Below are positions 33,222 through 43,434 of a DNA stretch of 64,000 nt, in pieces (position 1 is the first letter of the stretch; the number at the start of each line of letters is the position of its first letter). Both the position numbers and the translations under genes were made by a program. The stretch is from Azolla caroliniana (Eukaryota; Polypodiophyta): assembly GCA_043228905.1 (NCBI GenBank), contig JBHGNT010000006.1, positions 23,002,001-23,066,000 on the forward strand, in the 5' to 3' direction. A model generated the notes under the pieces. The model was not told where the DNA came from. It was given only the letters and a program-made list of their open reading frames with translations, and did no database searches.

Positions 33222-33781
33222 TGCACAGTAGTCGGTCCTTCAATCCGCTGTCGGCCGTCGTCTCTGCATTCGGTTTCCTACGTCATTCGAAGAAGAGAGA
33301 AGAAGAAGAGAAACCAGGTTTGCATCTCATCGCGTTAGATCATCTTGCTTGGAGTAAGCCATCAGGTTGTACTCTGTTCCTTGTGATCGTAACCGCTCGA
33401 GGTGAAATCCCCTTGTGCAACTTTGACAATAACCCAAATTCGCGCTTCATCTGGCTGATCGACATTCGGGAGGATCAGTCGGATCCGTCTCTCTCGTCGC
33501 TGCAGTCACCCGAAGCCGAATCGGTCCAGATAATCGGTTTCAATAATCGGTATTCGGCATATATATCCGAAGCGAACCAGGCTCACTCCGACTCGGCATC
33601 ATTCGGGAAGACCAGTCGGTTCTGTCCCTCAAGCTACCGGAGTCAATTCGAGCAAGTTCCGAAGCCGAACCGACTCGGGTTCAAATCCGACTAGAGCGAT
33701 ATCGGGTGAGCCAACCGGCTGCACTCCAACAAGGCTCGTAGTCAACTCCGAACCGAGCTTCGTCAACCGAAACCGAACTTG

Positions 33782-36700
33782 ATGGCATCAACATCCGGCT
33801 CGTCAGAAATGAGTCTACGAAAGTTCGATGGATCGAACTTCAACTTCTGGAAGGAGCAAATGCAGGACTATCTCATAGTCAAGGGGCAAATCGATCCCAT
33901 CGAAAATGAAGAACCTCCAGAAGGATACAAACCAATCGAGTGGCAGAAGCTGGACAGAATCGTCCGCGCCACGATTCGGATGCACCTATCGGAATCGGTA
34001 TATTTTACGGTGCAATCGTGTACGACAGCATTCGAACTATGGAAAACACTGTCGGACACTTACGAAAAGAAGGTCGCCGCAACGAAGATGTTTCTGATCC
34101 GGCGCCTCTACAACTTGCGGATGAAAGAATCCGACTCGGTTCAAGCACACCTCAATGAGTACGAAAGCATAAGCTCCCAAATCTCGTCACAGGGGACGGC
34201 AATCGAGGATGAACTCAGAGCAATGATACTCATGAGCAGCCTTCCCTCGTCATGGGAAACTTTCGTCACAACCGTGTGCAACGCGTCAACCACGGCTGTT
34301 AAATACTCCGAAGTCACGAGCGCAATCCTGACCAAAGCAGCTCGGAGAAAGTCTTTCGCCAAAGACTCAACAGACGACGCTTATGTAGTACAAGGTTCGA
34401 CAGACCGATCGAACATACGAGGAAGAGATTCCTCACGACCGCCGAACAATCAGCGAAGACGGAGCCAGTCACGGGATAACCAAATCTGCAACTATTGCAA
34501 GAAACCCGGACACATCAAAGCCGACTGCCGCGCACTCAAGAACAAAAACAACAAGAAGAGTGGCCGGCATGAGGAGATCAATTACGTCAGCTTCTCAGCT
34601 GATGTACTTCCGGACGACCCGAATATACTATCAATCGAAAATCCAGTCGGATCAGAAGTTCTGCTCACGACTGAAGAATCGAGCACATGGCTCTTGGATT
34701 CGGGCGCGTCATTTCACGTGACTCCTCATCGATCCCAATTTCGGCAATATACGATCCGTCACTCCGACTCAGTTCGAGTCGGTAACTCGCAACACTGTGA
34801 CATCATCGGAATCGGCACAGTAGAGCTCAACCTTGCCGGTGGCTCAACACTTGTACTCCACAATGTCCGACATGTACCCGAGCTCTCAAGGCCATTGATC
34901 TCAGTCGGACAACTAGATGAAGACGGCATTCGTGCCGGTTTCTCTTCGGGAGGGTGGACACTCCACAGGGGGAACCTCCTGCTTGCTAGAGGACCCAAGA
35001 TACACTCATTGTATCCGTTACATGTTACGCTCAGAGAGGGTAACCTGTTTTTGGTGGATATTCCTGTGTCATCACTATGGCACCGAAGACTAGGACACCT
35101 CAGCAAGGCCGGCATCACGCACCTATCTAGAGCCGGATACATCCCCAAACTCTCCTTCTCCGACCATCAATTCTGCGAGCATTGCCAGTATGGCAAACAA
35201 GTAGCCGCATCACACCCGACATCAGCACCAAGAGAAACGAGACCTCTCGATTTAGTCCACTCGGACGTCTGTGGCCCAATGCCGCATCAGTCTCTTGGCG
35301 GTGCTTCTTACTTCGTCACTCTTATTGACGATTCGACTCGAAAGGTGTGGGCTTATCCAATTCGCACCAAAGATCGGGTCTTCTCGATCTTCTCCGATTG
35401 GCTCGCTATGGTAGAAAATCAAACCGGCCGAAAACTGAAATGCTTTCGGACCGACAATGGGGGAGAGTTTAAATCCGAAGAATTCGTCAAATTCTGCCGA
35501 CAACGCGGCATCCGACGTGAATTTACGGCACCACACAGTCCGGAGCAAAACGGGATTGCCGAACGCATGAATCGGACAATCCAAGAACGGATAGTTTCCA
35601 TGCTCCAACACTCCCGACTGTCGGATGGCTTCTGGGCAGAGGCTCTACTCACGGCAGTACACATAATCAATATGTCGCCAAGTAGACCTCTAGGACTTCA
35701 AATTCCTCAGGAACTATGGATCGGCAGTAAGCCGAATTACGACAAGCTGAGGATCTTCGGATGCGAGGCGTACGCCCTTATTCCGAAAGATGATCGCCGA
35801 AAACTTGCACCTCGGTCCAGGAAATGCATTTTCCTTGGATATGGATCCGACGGCGAAATGGGATACCGACTCTGGGACCCCGAACGCAGACAAATCGTTC
35901 GAAGTTCGGACGTTGTGTTCAACGAGTCGGCTATGAACCCATCAGTCGAAAAACCGACCGAAGTCCGAAGGGTAACATTTTCCGATGTGCCGACCCTTCA
36001 AGAAGGCCCCGCTCTCAACACACGGTCAGCTTCACGGGTAGCTGAACCTTACACTACCGACTCGGACAACTCCGACTCGGCACAGCCGAATGACTCGCTT
36101 TCGGACCATCCGACCACGACACCCGATGCGACCAGTCCAATCATACCTCGACGATCCGAGAGACTGTCGCAACCTCCGGAGAGGTATTCTCCTGGAATTT
36201 TCTTCACCGACGCCGGCGAACCGACGTCTTACGAAGAAGCATCGACATCTGTCGATTCCGCCACCTGGCATCTGGCGATGGAGTCGGAAATGCACTCCAT
36301 TCGGGCAAACAAGACTTGGGATCTGGTCGAATTACCTAGGAACCGACGTGCTCTTCCTTGCAAGTGGGTTTATCGACTAAAAGAGACGTCTGATTCGACC
36401 ACCCCAAAGTACAAGGCCAGATTAGTTGCGAAGGGCTTCCGACAAGAATATCGCGTCGACTTCGACGAGATTTTTTCACCAGTGGTGAAAATGACAACCC
36501 TTCGTTTTCTGCTCGGCGTCGTGGCCGCCGACAACTTGGAGCTGATTCAGCTAGATGTCAAAACAGCCTTCCTCCATGGTGATCTCGAGGAAGAAATTTA
36601 TATGGAGCAGCCGAAAGGCTTCGTGGCAACTGGCCAAGAACATCTAGTCTGCCGACTCAGGAAGAGTCTATACGGCCTCAAACAGGCACCACGACAATGG

Positions 36701-37795
36701 TACAAGAAGTTCGACGACTTCATCCAATCGATCGGCTTCTCCAAAAGCGATGAGGACCATTGTCTCTTCACCAACACAGCTCAAGATGGATCACCCATCT
36801 TCCTCATCATTTACGTGGACGACATGCTAATTTCTGGACGCCACGCGGGCGAACTTGCCGATCTCGTTCGGCAACTGCGGTTGAAGTTTGCCATGAAGGA
36901 CCTCGGTCCGGCACGACACATCCTTGGCATGAAGATTAGTCGGCATCGCGATAAACGACATCTTTTTTTGTCTCAGACCGACTATATCGGACGTGTCTTA
37001 GAACGCTTCAACATGCAATCAGCCAAATCTGCTTCAACCCCGCTCCCCATGAATCTTCGGCTCTCTCAGCGAGACTGCCCGACATCCGGTCCGGAGGGGG
37101 AAGATATGAAGTCGGTACCGTATGCACCGGCAGTCGGCTCCCTTATGTACCTGATGGTCGCGACACGGCCTGATATTTCTCACGCCGTAGGAGTCGTTAG
37201 CAGATTTATGCACAATCCTGGCCGATCGCATTGGAACGCAGTCAAGCATGTGTTCAGATATCTGGCTGGCACAAAAGACCACGGCATTCTTTTCGGTCCG
37301 AACCGAACCTCAGGCGTAGTCGGTTACACAGACTTGGACTTCGCCGGCTGTATAGACAGTCGGAAATCAACAACCGGATACTGCTTCAAATTCGGCAATG
37401 GAGCAATCTCGTGGAAGTCGAAACTTCCGGAATGCACAGCGACCTCAACGACCGAAGCAGAATATGTAGCTGCGTCCGACGCAGCAAAAGAAGCCTTATG
37501 GCTTGGTCGGCTGGCGCACACGTTTCGACAAGTCGACCATGACTCGGCTCCAGTTGTCTACAGCGACAGTCAAGGTGCTGTTGCCTTGTCGAAAAATCCG
37601 GTTCACCACAACGCCTCCAAGCATATCGACGTTCGATATCACTTCGTTCAGGACTGCGTCATTTCAGGGAAAATCGGTCTAGAGAAAATATCCACAACCG
37701 ACAATGTCGCAGATGGAATGACCAAGTGTCTTTCGGCAGACCGTTTTCGGTCTCTTCGGCATCAGATGGGCGTAACGACAAACCAGTCCGGTTAG
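33782..37795 (+). CDS. Copia A Gag-Pol polyprotein, 1337 aa
   Basis: A single open frame from ATG 33782 to TAG. A TTG lies in frame one codon upstream, but ATG is the sensible start. Order of parts: gag of the UBN2 type (about 10-200); CCHC knuckle CNYCKKPGHIKADC (about 236-249); aspartic protease WLLDSGASFHVTP (Asp about 306); GAG-pre-integrase (LWHRRLGHLSKAGI, about 425); integrase with DVCGP, TDNGGEF and NGIAERMNRT carrying the D-D-E triad; RT with FSPVVKMTT and active site YVDDM (about 1011); and RNase H with STTEAEYVAASDAA and YSDSQGAVALS. RNase H has LDFAGC where many relatives have ADWAGC/D. The whole protein is expected to be processed in virus-like particles to give reverse transcription and integration. 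Confidence 0.97.
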   Translation: MASTSGSSEMSLRKFDGSNFNFWKEQMQDYLIVKGQIDPIENEEPPEGYKPIEWQKLDRIVRATIRMHLSESVYFTVQSCTTAFELWKTLSDTYEKKVAATKMFLIRRLYNLRMKESDSVQAHLNEYESISSQISSQGTAIEDELRAMILMSSLPSSWETFVTTVCNASTTAVKYSEVTSAILTKAARRKSFAKDSTDDAYVVQGSTDRSNIRGRDSSRPPNNQRRRSQSRDNQICNYCKKPGHIKADCRALKNKNNKKSGRHEEINYVSFSADVLPDDPNILSIENPVGSEVLLTTEESSTWLLDSGASFHVTPHRSQFRQYTIRHSDSVRVGNSQHCDIIGIGTVELNLAGGSTLVLHNVRHVPELSRPLISVGQLDEDGIRAGFSSGGWTLHRGNLLLARGPKIHSLYPLHVTLREGNLFLVDIPVSSLWHRRLGHLSKAGITHLSRAGYIPKLSFSDHQFCEHCQYGKQVAASHPTSAPRETRPLDLVHSDVCGPMPHQSLGGASYFVTLIDDSTRKVWAYPIRTKDRVFSIFSDWLAMVENQTGRKLKCFRTDNGGEFKSEEFVKFCRQRGIRREFTAPHSPEQNGIAERMNRTIQERIVSMLQHSRLSDGFWAEALLTAVHIINMSPSRPLGLQIPQELWIGSKPNYDKLRIFGCEAYALIPKDDRRKLAPRSRKCIFLGYGSDGEMGYRLWDPERRQIVRSSDVVFNESAMNPSVEKPTEVRRVTFSDVPTLQEGPALNTRSASRVAEPYTTDSDNSDSAQPNDSLSDHPTTTPDATSPIIPRRSERLSQPPERYSPGIFFTDAGEPTSYEEASTSVDSATWHLAMESEMHSIRANKTWDLVELPRNRRALPCKWVYRLKETSDSTTPKYKARLVAKGFRQEYRVDFDEIFSPVVKMTTLRFLLGVVAADNLELIQLDVKTAFLHGDLEEEIYMEQPKGFVATGQEHLVCRLRKSLYGLKQAPRQWYKKFDDFIQSIGFSKSDEDHCLFTNTAQDGSPIFLIIYVDDMLISGRHAGELADLVRQLRLKFAMKDLGPARHILGMKISRHRDKRHLFLSQTDYIGRVLERFNMQSAKSASTPLPMNLRLSQRDCPTSGPEGEDMKSVPYAPAVGSLMYLMVATRPDISHAVGVVSRFMHNPGRSHWNAVKHVFRYLAGTKDHGILFGPNRTSGVVGYTDLDFAGCIDSRKSTTGYCFKFGNGAISWKSKLPECTATSTTEAEYVAASDAAKEALWLGRLAHTFRQVDHDSAPVVYSDSQGAVALSKNPVHHNASKHIDVRYHFVQDCVISGKIGLEKISTTDNVADGMTKCLSADRFRSLRHQMGVTTNQSG

Positions 37796-37988
37796 AGCCG
37801 GACACAGAGCAGGATGGTTCCCGACAACCGACATCAGTTCCGTAATGATCGGCTTCAACTGTTCCGACCCGACCAGTTCGGTCTTCTGCCTTCGGACCCT
37901 GCCGACTCGAACAAAGCTGATATGTCCGAGAACCCAAGTCTATACCTGTAATCTTAGATAACCCATGTATACGCCCATTACGGGGGAG

Positions 37989-38164
37989 TGTCGAATACAT
38001 GTGTATAATGGACGTATTCACACTATCTCGTTTTGGCCATTTATGTAATTAGCATAAAGGGTAGTTGCCCTAAGTCAGTCACTATATATAGTGACCTTAT
38101 AACCTCTTTGTGAGGTTGGATGTTGTATTGTTGCTTTGTGAAATAAAGATTCTTGTGTGTGTGT

Positions 38165-38200
<36 letters not shown>

Positions 38201-38284
38201 AACGACCTACATTCTGTCATACGCAGGGACAAACAGGAATCGAGTGCTTCTTGATCTTCCGCAAAGACGACATTGCCTGCAACA
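37989..38284 (+). mobile_element. Copia A 3' LTR
   Basis: 296 bp, preceded by the polypurine tract CGGGGGAG. Identical to the 5' LTR except for one base and the microsatellite, where it has (TG)n before (CT)n. Confidence 0.95.
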
Positions 38285-39800
38285 CCCCATACATCTGAAT
38301 CTATCAAGTCGAGCTTGTTACGGCTTCAATTTCTTTCAGAGGGGAATGGAAGCCGATGTTGCTTCCCGAGTTACCAGGCTTCACAAATTTGGGCCTTCTG
38401 GCCACTGAATTTTGGCAATCCGAATATAACCTGTTTCAATTGCAAGTCCTGAATCCTCCGGTAGTTGATGTGGCCTATCCTCTTGTGTCAGAGTTTGATA
38501 TCTGATTCGGTCTTCTGTCCCGTCCCGGCGGTGCCAATGTCGTTGGTGTGGAGGAAAAATATCCTCTCGTCCCGGTGCCCTCACGTGATGACTTGACCCT
38601 ATTCCTTGATGAAGCACCCTAGATGCATGAACCATACTTGCATCCTTTGGTCAATGATCTGTCCTTCCGACACCAGGTTCTTTGTTATTGTCGGGACGTG
38701 CAACACGTTCATGAGCTTCCCTCTTTGTCCCGACATGATTAAGGGGAACTTCTCCGACATGCTCGATCAGGTGAGGAGTGTCGTCTTTGGTTTCGACAAC
38801 TCTCGGTTGTGTCAGTTTCTCCAAGAATGAGAACCACTCTTCGTGGCTCGTCATGTGGTTTGATGCACCGTAGTCAACATACCACACTTCCTCCGATTGG
38901 AAGTGGTCTTCTTCATCGAGTTCACCTTGTGCTTCATCACGAAGGTTGGCCCTTTCTCGGTCTTTCTGGTTCTGGATCCTTTCGATCCCTCTACATAGTG
39001 TGAACTTTGCCGGTCCCCTTGTCCGACGTTGCTAGATCTAGATTTGTCCGAATTGGTGCGCTTCTTCCAGCAGTCGCTCTCTCGGTGGCCTTCCTTGCCA
39101 CAATACAAACATTCCGTTTTCGGCCTTCGATTGCTGGTTTCTGGCGCCGTTTTGACTCCCCTAGTTTGTGGAGGGTCCGGAAAGGTTGTCAACACTATCT
39201 CTATGCCTCCGATTCTGCTCTTGCCAACCGCCATTGTTGCGTGCCGACCCACCTTGTCCTCCATGCCCACAAGGTTGATCCGCCTCCATGTACAACATCC
39301 GGATGTCCGTTTGGGTGGTCCTTGACCCACTTGCTTGGTTTTCCTCGACCATCAACATCGATTGTAGGTCGAAGAAGGACGATCGCTTCTCTAGGGTGCA
39401 AATTGCCGTCCGGATTGGCCCGTACCGTTGTGCTAGACCACCGAGACAGATTTGGACCATCTCGTGTTCGTCCTGCGTCACTTTGATGGACCCGAGCTCA
39501 TCACAGATCTCCTTTATCTTGGTGGTGTAATACATAACCGACATGTCTCTCTACCGGATGTTGTTGAGCTCTTGCCGGAGCTGCAACTTACGACCATGAT
39601 ACTTGCGGCAAAAATCTTCTAGAAATTTTCCCAGCCTCGTTCAACGACTTTGCATCTCTGATGTAGCAAAGCATTTGATCATGCACATAGGACGCAAAGT
39701 AATAAAGGACTCTGCTCGCTCCTTGCTCCCAGGCTGGTAAGTCCTTGTGTGCCAAATCCGGAGCTGCTACATTTTCTCCTTCCACGTAGCTCTAGTATCC
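38285..39800 (-). pseudogene. Copia C, 5' half: gag, protease, start of integrase
   Basis: From right to left: gag from about 39790 (EGENVAAPDLAHKDLPAWE, YTTKIKEICDELGSI at about 39530), CCHC knuckle CLYCGKEGHRESDC (about 39115-39075), protease with WYVDYGASNHMT (about 38885-38850; Tyr where Ser/Thr is usual), and the pre-integrase region. The integrase start ends at 38285 in IDSDVWG, where copia A inserted. A frameshift near 38640 and several stops make it inactive. Its leftover 3' half is 30545-32916. Confidence 0.85.
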
Positions 39801-39904
39801 GTGCCCCCAGCAAGTACTCGTGCATTTTGTTCTTACTAGTGGTTAGGGTTTGTTTGTTTCGAGTAGTTTTCGGTAGTAGAGGTTCTCAACCCTTGCGCTT
39901 TGAT

Positions 39905-40325
39905 ACTATGTAAAAGTTAATATGCAGAAGCTTGTGGACAAACCGACTCTATAAACAAAATGAAGGTTAATGCAAGCTTGAAAATATGCAGTACGCAGGA
40001 GAGACAAAGAGAGGAGAACATAAACTCGATTCAAAATAACAACCCTCTGTGCATACAAATGTCCTACAAAACACTTTTTATACAATTCCTTAAAAGGATT
40101 GACAGATATACTGACATGTACTTCAATGCTCATACGAGCGACTGACACTAACTCCAAGAAATATGCCTATGTACTAGGCTAAAATTCGTAGGCCTCTAAT
40201 GGCCTACCAATTCATACCGATCCGGCTCTTGGTTCTGGAAGCTGATCCAACCCCGTCATTCCAGATATGATCCGGCTCTGGCTTATGGAGTCGATTCGGA
40301 TTCGGTTGATCTTGCCTGCTCAACA
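39905..40325 (-). mobile_element. Copia C 5' LTR (minus orientation)
   Basis: Matches the reverse complement of 28051-28446 over nearly its entire length. On the minus strand it starts TGTTGAGCAGGCAAG and contains a TATA-like tgtataaaaagtg. It lies directly upstream of copia C gag. The inner boundary near 39905 is approximate. Confidence 0.8.
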
Positions 40326-40330
40326 ATTAT

Positions 40331-41705
40331 CTAATACATCAGGATCAAATTTTTTTGCTCTTACCTCACACCAACACTTCAGTTTACAAATATCATAGTG
40401 TGCAAGAGAAAAATAAATCGAAATATCAAATAAAATTTGTGATAGAATGATCCTTCAATTTCTCATAGTGTCTGCAATCGACAACCATGTTGGTGATGGT
40501 CTTTATAGGCTTCGTACATAAACTTGTGATTGACTTTCCGATTTTAAAGCAACTTTCAATTGGAGTTCCATGTCAGATGCCAATTTGTACCCCTACCATA
40601 ATAACCACTTGAGCTCACTTTATACCATTTTAGAGCTCCTCCACCGAATAAAAATAGTAATGTCTCATTTAATATGAACCTATCCTTATCTTACAAAGTG
40701 ACCTCTAAAGATGTCCATATCCACTTCATTGTTATCACTTTCTTAGTAATCCCTTCAAAGATTCAAACAAGGTTCTAAGCCTTGACCTTATTAGTTTAAG
40801 TTGTTAACTCTTGTCAATCTATCTTTTATTTTTCTTTAAACTCATTATATGTCCTCTTAGTTACATTTTCAACCGAACCCTTAATCTTTTGTACACTTGG
40901 ATTGCAACAGATTTCTCTCATTGTACATGACACGTCACAACAATGGGACTTGGCACATGAACCCAAAATTTGAGTGTTTGGCATTGTACACCTAGGGCCT
41001 TCATGCAATGGTCGATGAGGTCTAGGTGCCATATTCTAATTGCCAAGTTCATTTATAATCTAAAGGGATTCCCATTCATTAAACCCTAAAATCATTATGA
41101 AGAACGAGCAGGTCCAATATAGTAATTGCTTTATGATAAAAAAAGAATTAAATTTGTACCCCTAGATTTTGATGTTTTGGTGCCTTTCCAAATGGGTGAA
41201 ACAAAAACTTGAAAGAGGAATGAAATACAATAAGATTCTCTTCAACACTGGAAACAAAAGTGAGGAATGAAGACACAATAAGGCTCGCCTCGTGGATCAT
41301 GGAAATAGAGGTAGAAGAAGGAGTACCCAAAAACCTACACATCAGTACTATTGCTACTAGTTTTGCAAGAAACTCTACACTAGAGCCAAAACTTTACATT
41401 CACCTCCAATGCATGATGCCAAGTGTAGGATTCACATCTAGGATGCACTTTCGTCACATTTTCTTCACCCAAACCTATTCAGTCATTTCTTGGTTTTAAC
41501 CCTTCACACACACAACCTAGTACATAAGAACATTAAAAAAACTTCCTCAAAACACTTGTACATATAGCACAATTGTGCAAATTCAAATCCTTGTGTGTAT
41601 AGCTTAGCACTTGCTCTTTTTTTACATTCCAATGCATTTAATCATCGAATACAAGCTCGCCCATTTCACACATACAATTTGCACCTACAAATGCATCCAC
41701 ATAAG
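40331..41705. repeat. Segmental duplication, copy 2 (left part)
   Basis: 40640-41705 is collinear with 6726-7795, and the match continues at 47283 after copia B. 40331-40639 has no counterpart and no gene. Short open frames in the two copies are not conserved in reading frame, so I see no gene here. Confidence 0.8.
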
Positions 41706-42440
41706 TGTTGGGAGACAGGTCCCTCTGGATGGGATGGGAGAAGAACAGTTCTGATGAACAAACTCGGCCAAGGCCGATAGGCCGAGGCCGAAACCGTATG
41801 AGGAGGACCCGGCTATGGAGAGCCGGATGGTGCAGGCCCGGTATGAACCGGATGAGGAGTACCCGGCTACGGAGTGCCGGATGATGCAGACCCGGTGAAG
41901 ACCGGATGAGGAGTACCCGGCTACGGAGAGCCGGATGAGGAGTACCCGGCTACGGAGAATCGGATGGTACAGACCCGGTGAGAACCGGACGAAGAGACAT
42001 ATTCGTAAATATGTTTCTGAGAGTCCAACGATGCTATATTTGTAAATAGCCTAAAAGTCATATTAGTATAAATATGACTTAGGGCAAACTTTTAGTTACT
42101 GTTGTTGTCATTCTTGTTGGTGCAAGAATATAGAGCGTGCGTGACTGTACAGAGAGAGAGATAAAGAGGTCGTTGCCTGTGTTGTAACCGCCGCCTGTGG
42201 CGAAGATCTGTGAGCACGAGGTCGGTGCCTCAGTGAACTCAGTGTTGTACATTTTTCATCATAGTGATAGTTTGCAGCTTGTGGGCCGCCGTGGTTTTTC
42301 CCCTAGTTTGGGGTTTTCCACGTAAACCTCCTGTGTATCCTCCTCTCCTTTGTGTCGTGTTTTATTTCTCGTTTTCTGTGTATCATTCTAAGCTCGGTTG
42401 TGGCTGAGCGTCGCGCATAAGGAACGTTGTGTTCCCGTCA
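41706..42440 (+). mobile_element. Copia B 5' LTR
   Basis: 735 bp. Positions 41795-41985 hold tandem units of about 50 bp with gaggagtacccggctacggag and the hairpin CCGGCT...AGCCGG. One unit is incomplete, which explains the length difference from its relatives. Confidence 0.92.
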
Positions 42441-42471
42441 AGTGGTATCAGAGCGAAATCGACACAGAAAA

Positions 42472-43434
42472 ATGGACGAATCGTTTGGCGGCATGTTCAA
42501 GCTCACCGGCTCCAACTATTCAGTGCGGAAGTCGAAGATGAAAGACACGCTCGTGGTTAAAGATCTATGGCTACCGGTTCAGTTTGGGAACAAGAGACCG
42601 GACAAGATCGACGCCACAATATGGGAAGTGATGCACATGAAGACAACGGCGTACATACAGTGCTTCATCGACATGAGTTTGTACAACAACTTCAATGAAG
42701 AGAGCAAGGCTCATGAGCTCTAGGAGAAGATCGGCATAATGTTCCAGAACAAAAACGCTGTCAATCAGGTGTCGGTATTCCGGAAGCTAGTAAGACTCCG
42801 ATACCAAGATGGCTCCAGCATGGCGGAGCACATGAATGCCTTCCAGGGGCTGATACACTAGGCAACGTCATTGGAAGTACCTCTTGCCGATGAGGTACTA
42901 GCGCTACTCCTGCTCGGTTCCCTCCCGGATAACTGGGAGACGTTGGTTGTCACTTTGGGCAACACCGGGCCGGAAGGAAAACGGTTATCCCTAGCAAGAG
43001 TAAAGTCGAGCTTGCTAGATGAGGAGGCGCGTCGGAAAGACAAAGATATGAGCTCTGACTCCAAAGCGCTTCTTACCGAATCGGAATGCGGAAGACAGAG
43101 AAACCGTAGTCCCTAGAACCGGGAGAAGTCGGGGACACGGTCAAAGTCAAGGGGGAGGCCTACTTGCTTCTATTGCGGCAAGCCGGGACACTTCCAAAAG
43201 AATTGTAGGCATTTCCGTAAAGACAAGGAAACTGACGGTACCGATTTGAAGCAAACCCCGGACCGGAACGGTAAAGACAGGAACGGTAAAGACCGGAGGG
43301 GGCCGGACCGGAAGGGAACGACGGCTATCGCGGGAAGTGAAGAAGAGTTGATGCTCATCACCGAGGAGTGTGAGATAAACCTTGCCGGCGACGAGATGAC
43401 CTGGGTGGTAGAGTCCGGAGCATCGTTCCACATT
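42472..43434 (+). pseudogene. Copia B gag and protease start, with stops
   Basis: Starts at ATG 42472 (MDESFGGMFKLTGSNYS). Typical copia gag text follows (FNEESKAHEL; VLALLLLGSLPDNWETLVV), interrupted by TAG at 42721, 42859 and 43114. The CCHC knuckle CFYCGKPGHFQKNC lies at about 43165-43206. Protease begins WVVESGASFHI at about 43410, where Glu replaces the catalytic Asp. A 1-bp indel near 43432 shifts the frame into the following region. Confidence 0.85.

Larger units (their letters stand above)
32917..38284 (+). mobile_element. Intact Ty1/copia element A
   Basis: LTRs 32917-33206 (290 bp) and 37989-38284 (296 bp) differ only by one substitution (aaagag/aaagat) and by the length and composition of a CT/GT microsatellite. 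They begin TGTCGAATAC and end GCAACA. A perfect 5-bp target duplication CCCCA flanks it (32912-32916 and 38285-38289). It has a primer-binding site, an uninterrupted polyprotein and a polypurine tract, so it meets every visible requirement for autonomous transposition. It sits in the integrase gene of copia C. Confidence 0.97.

Noticed and set aside
33038-33694. 218-codon open frame upstream of the copia A polyprotein
   Set aside because: It starts within the LTR, crosses the (CT)n tract and the primer-binding site, has no domain, and lies in the untranslated leader. Best explained as chance.
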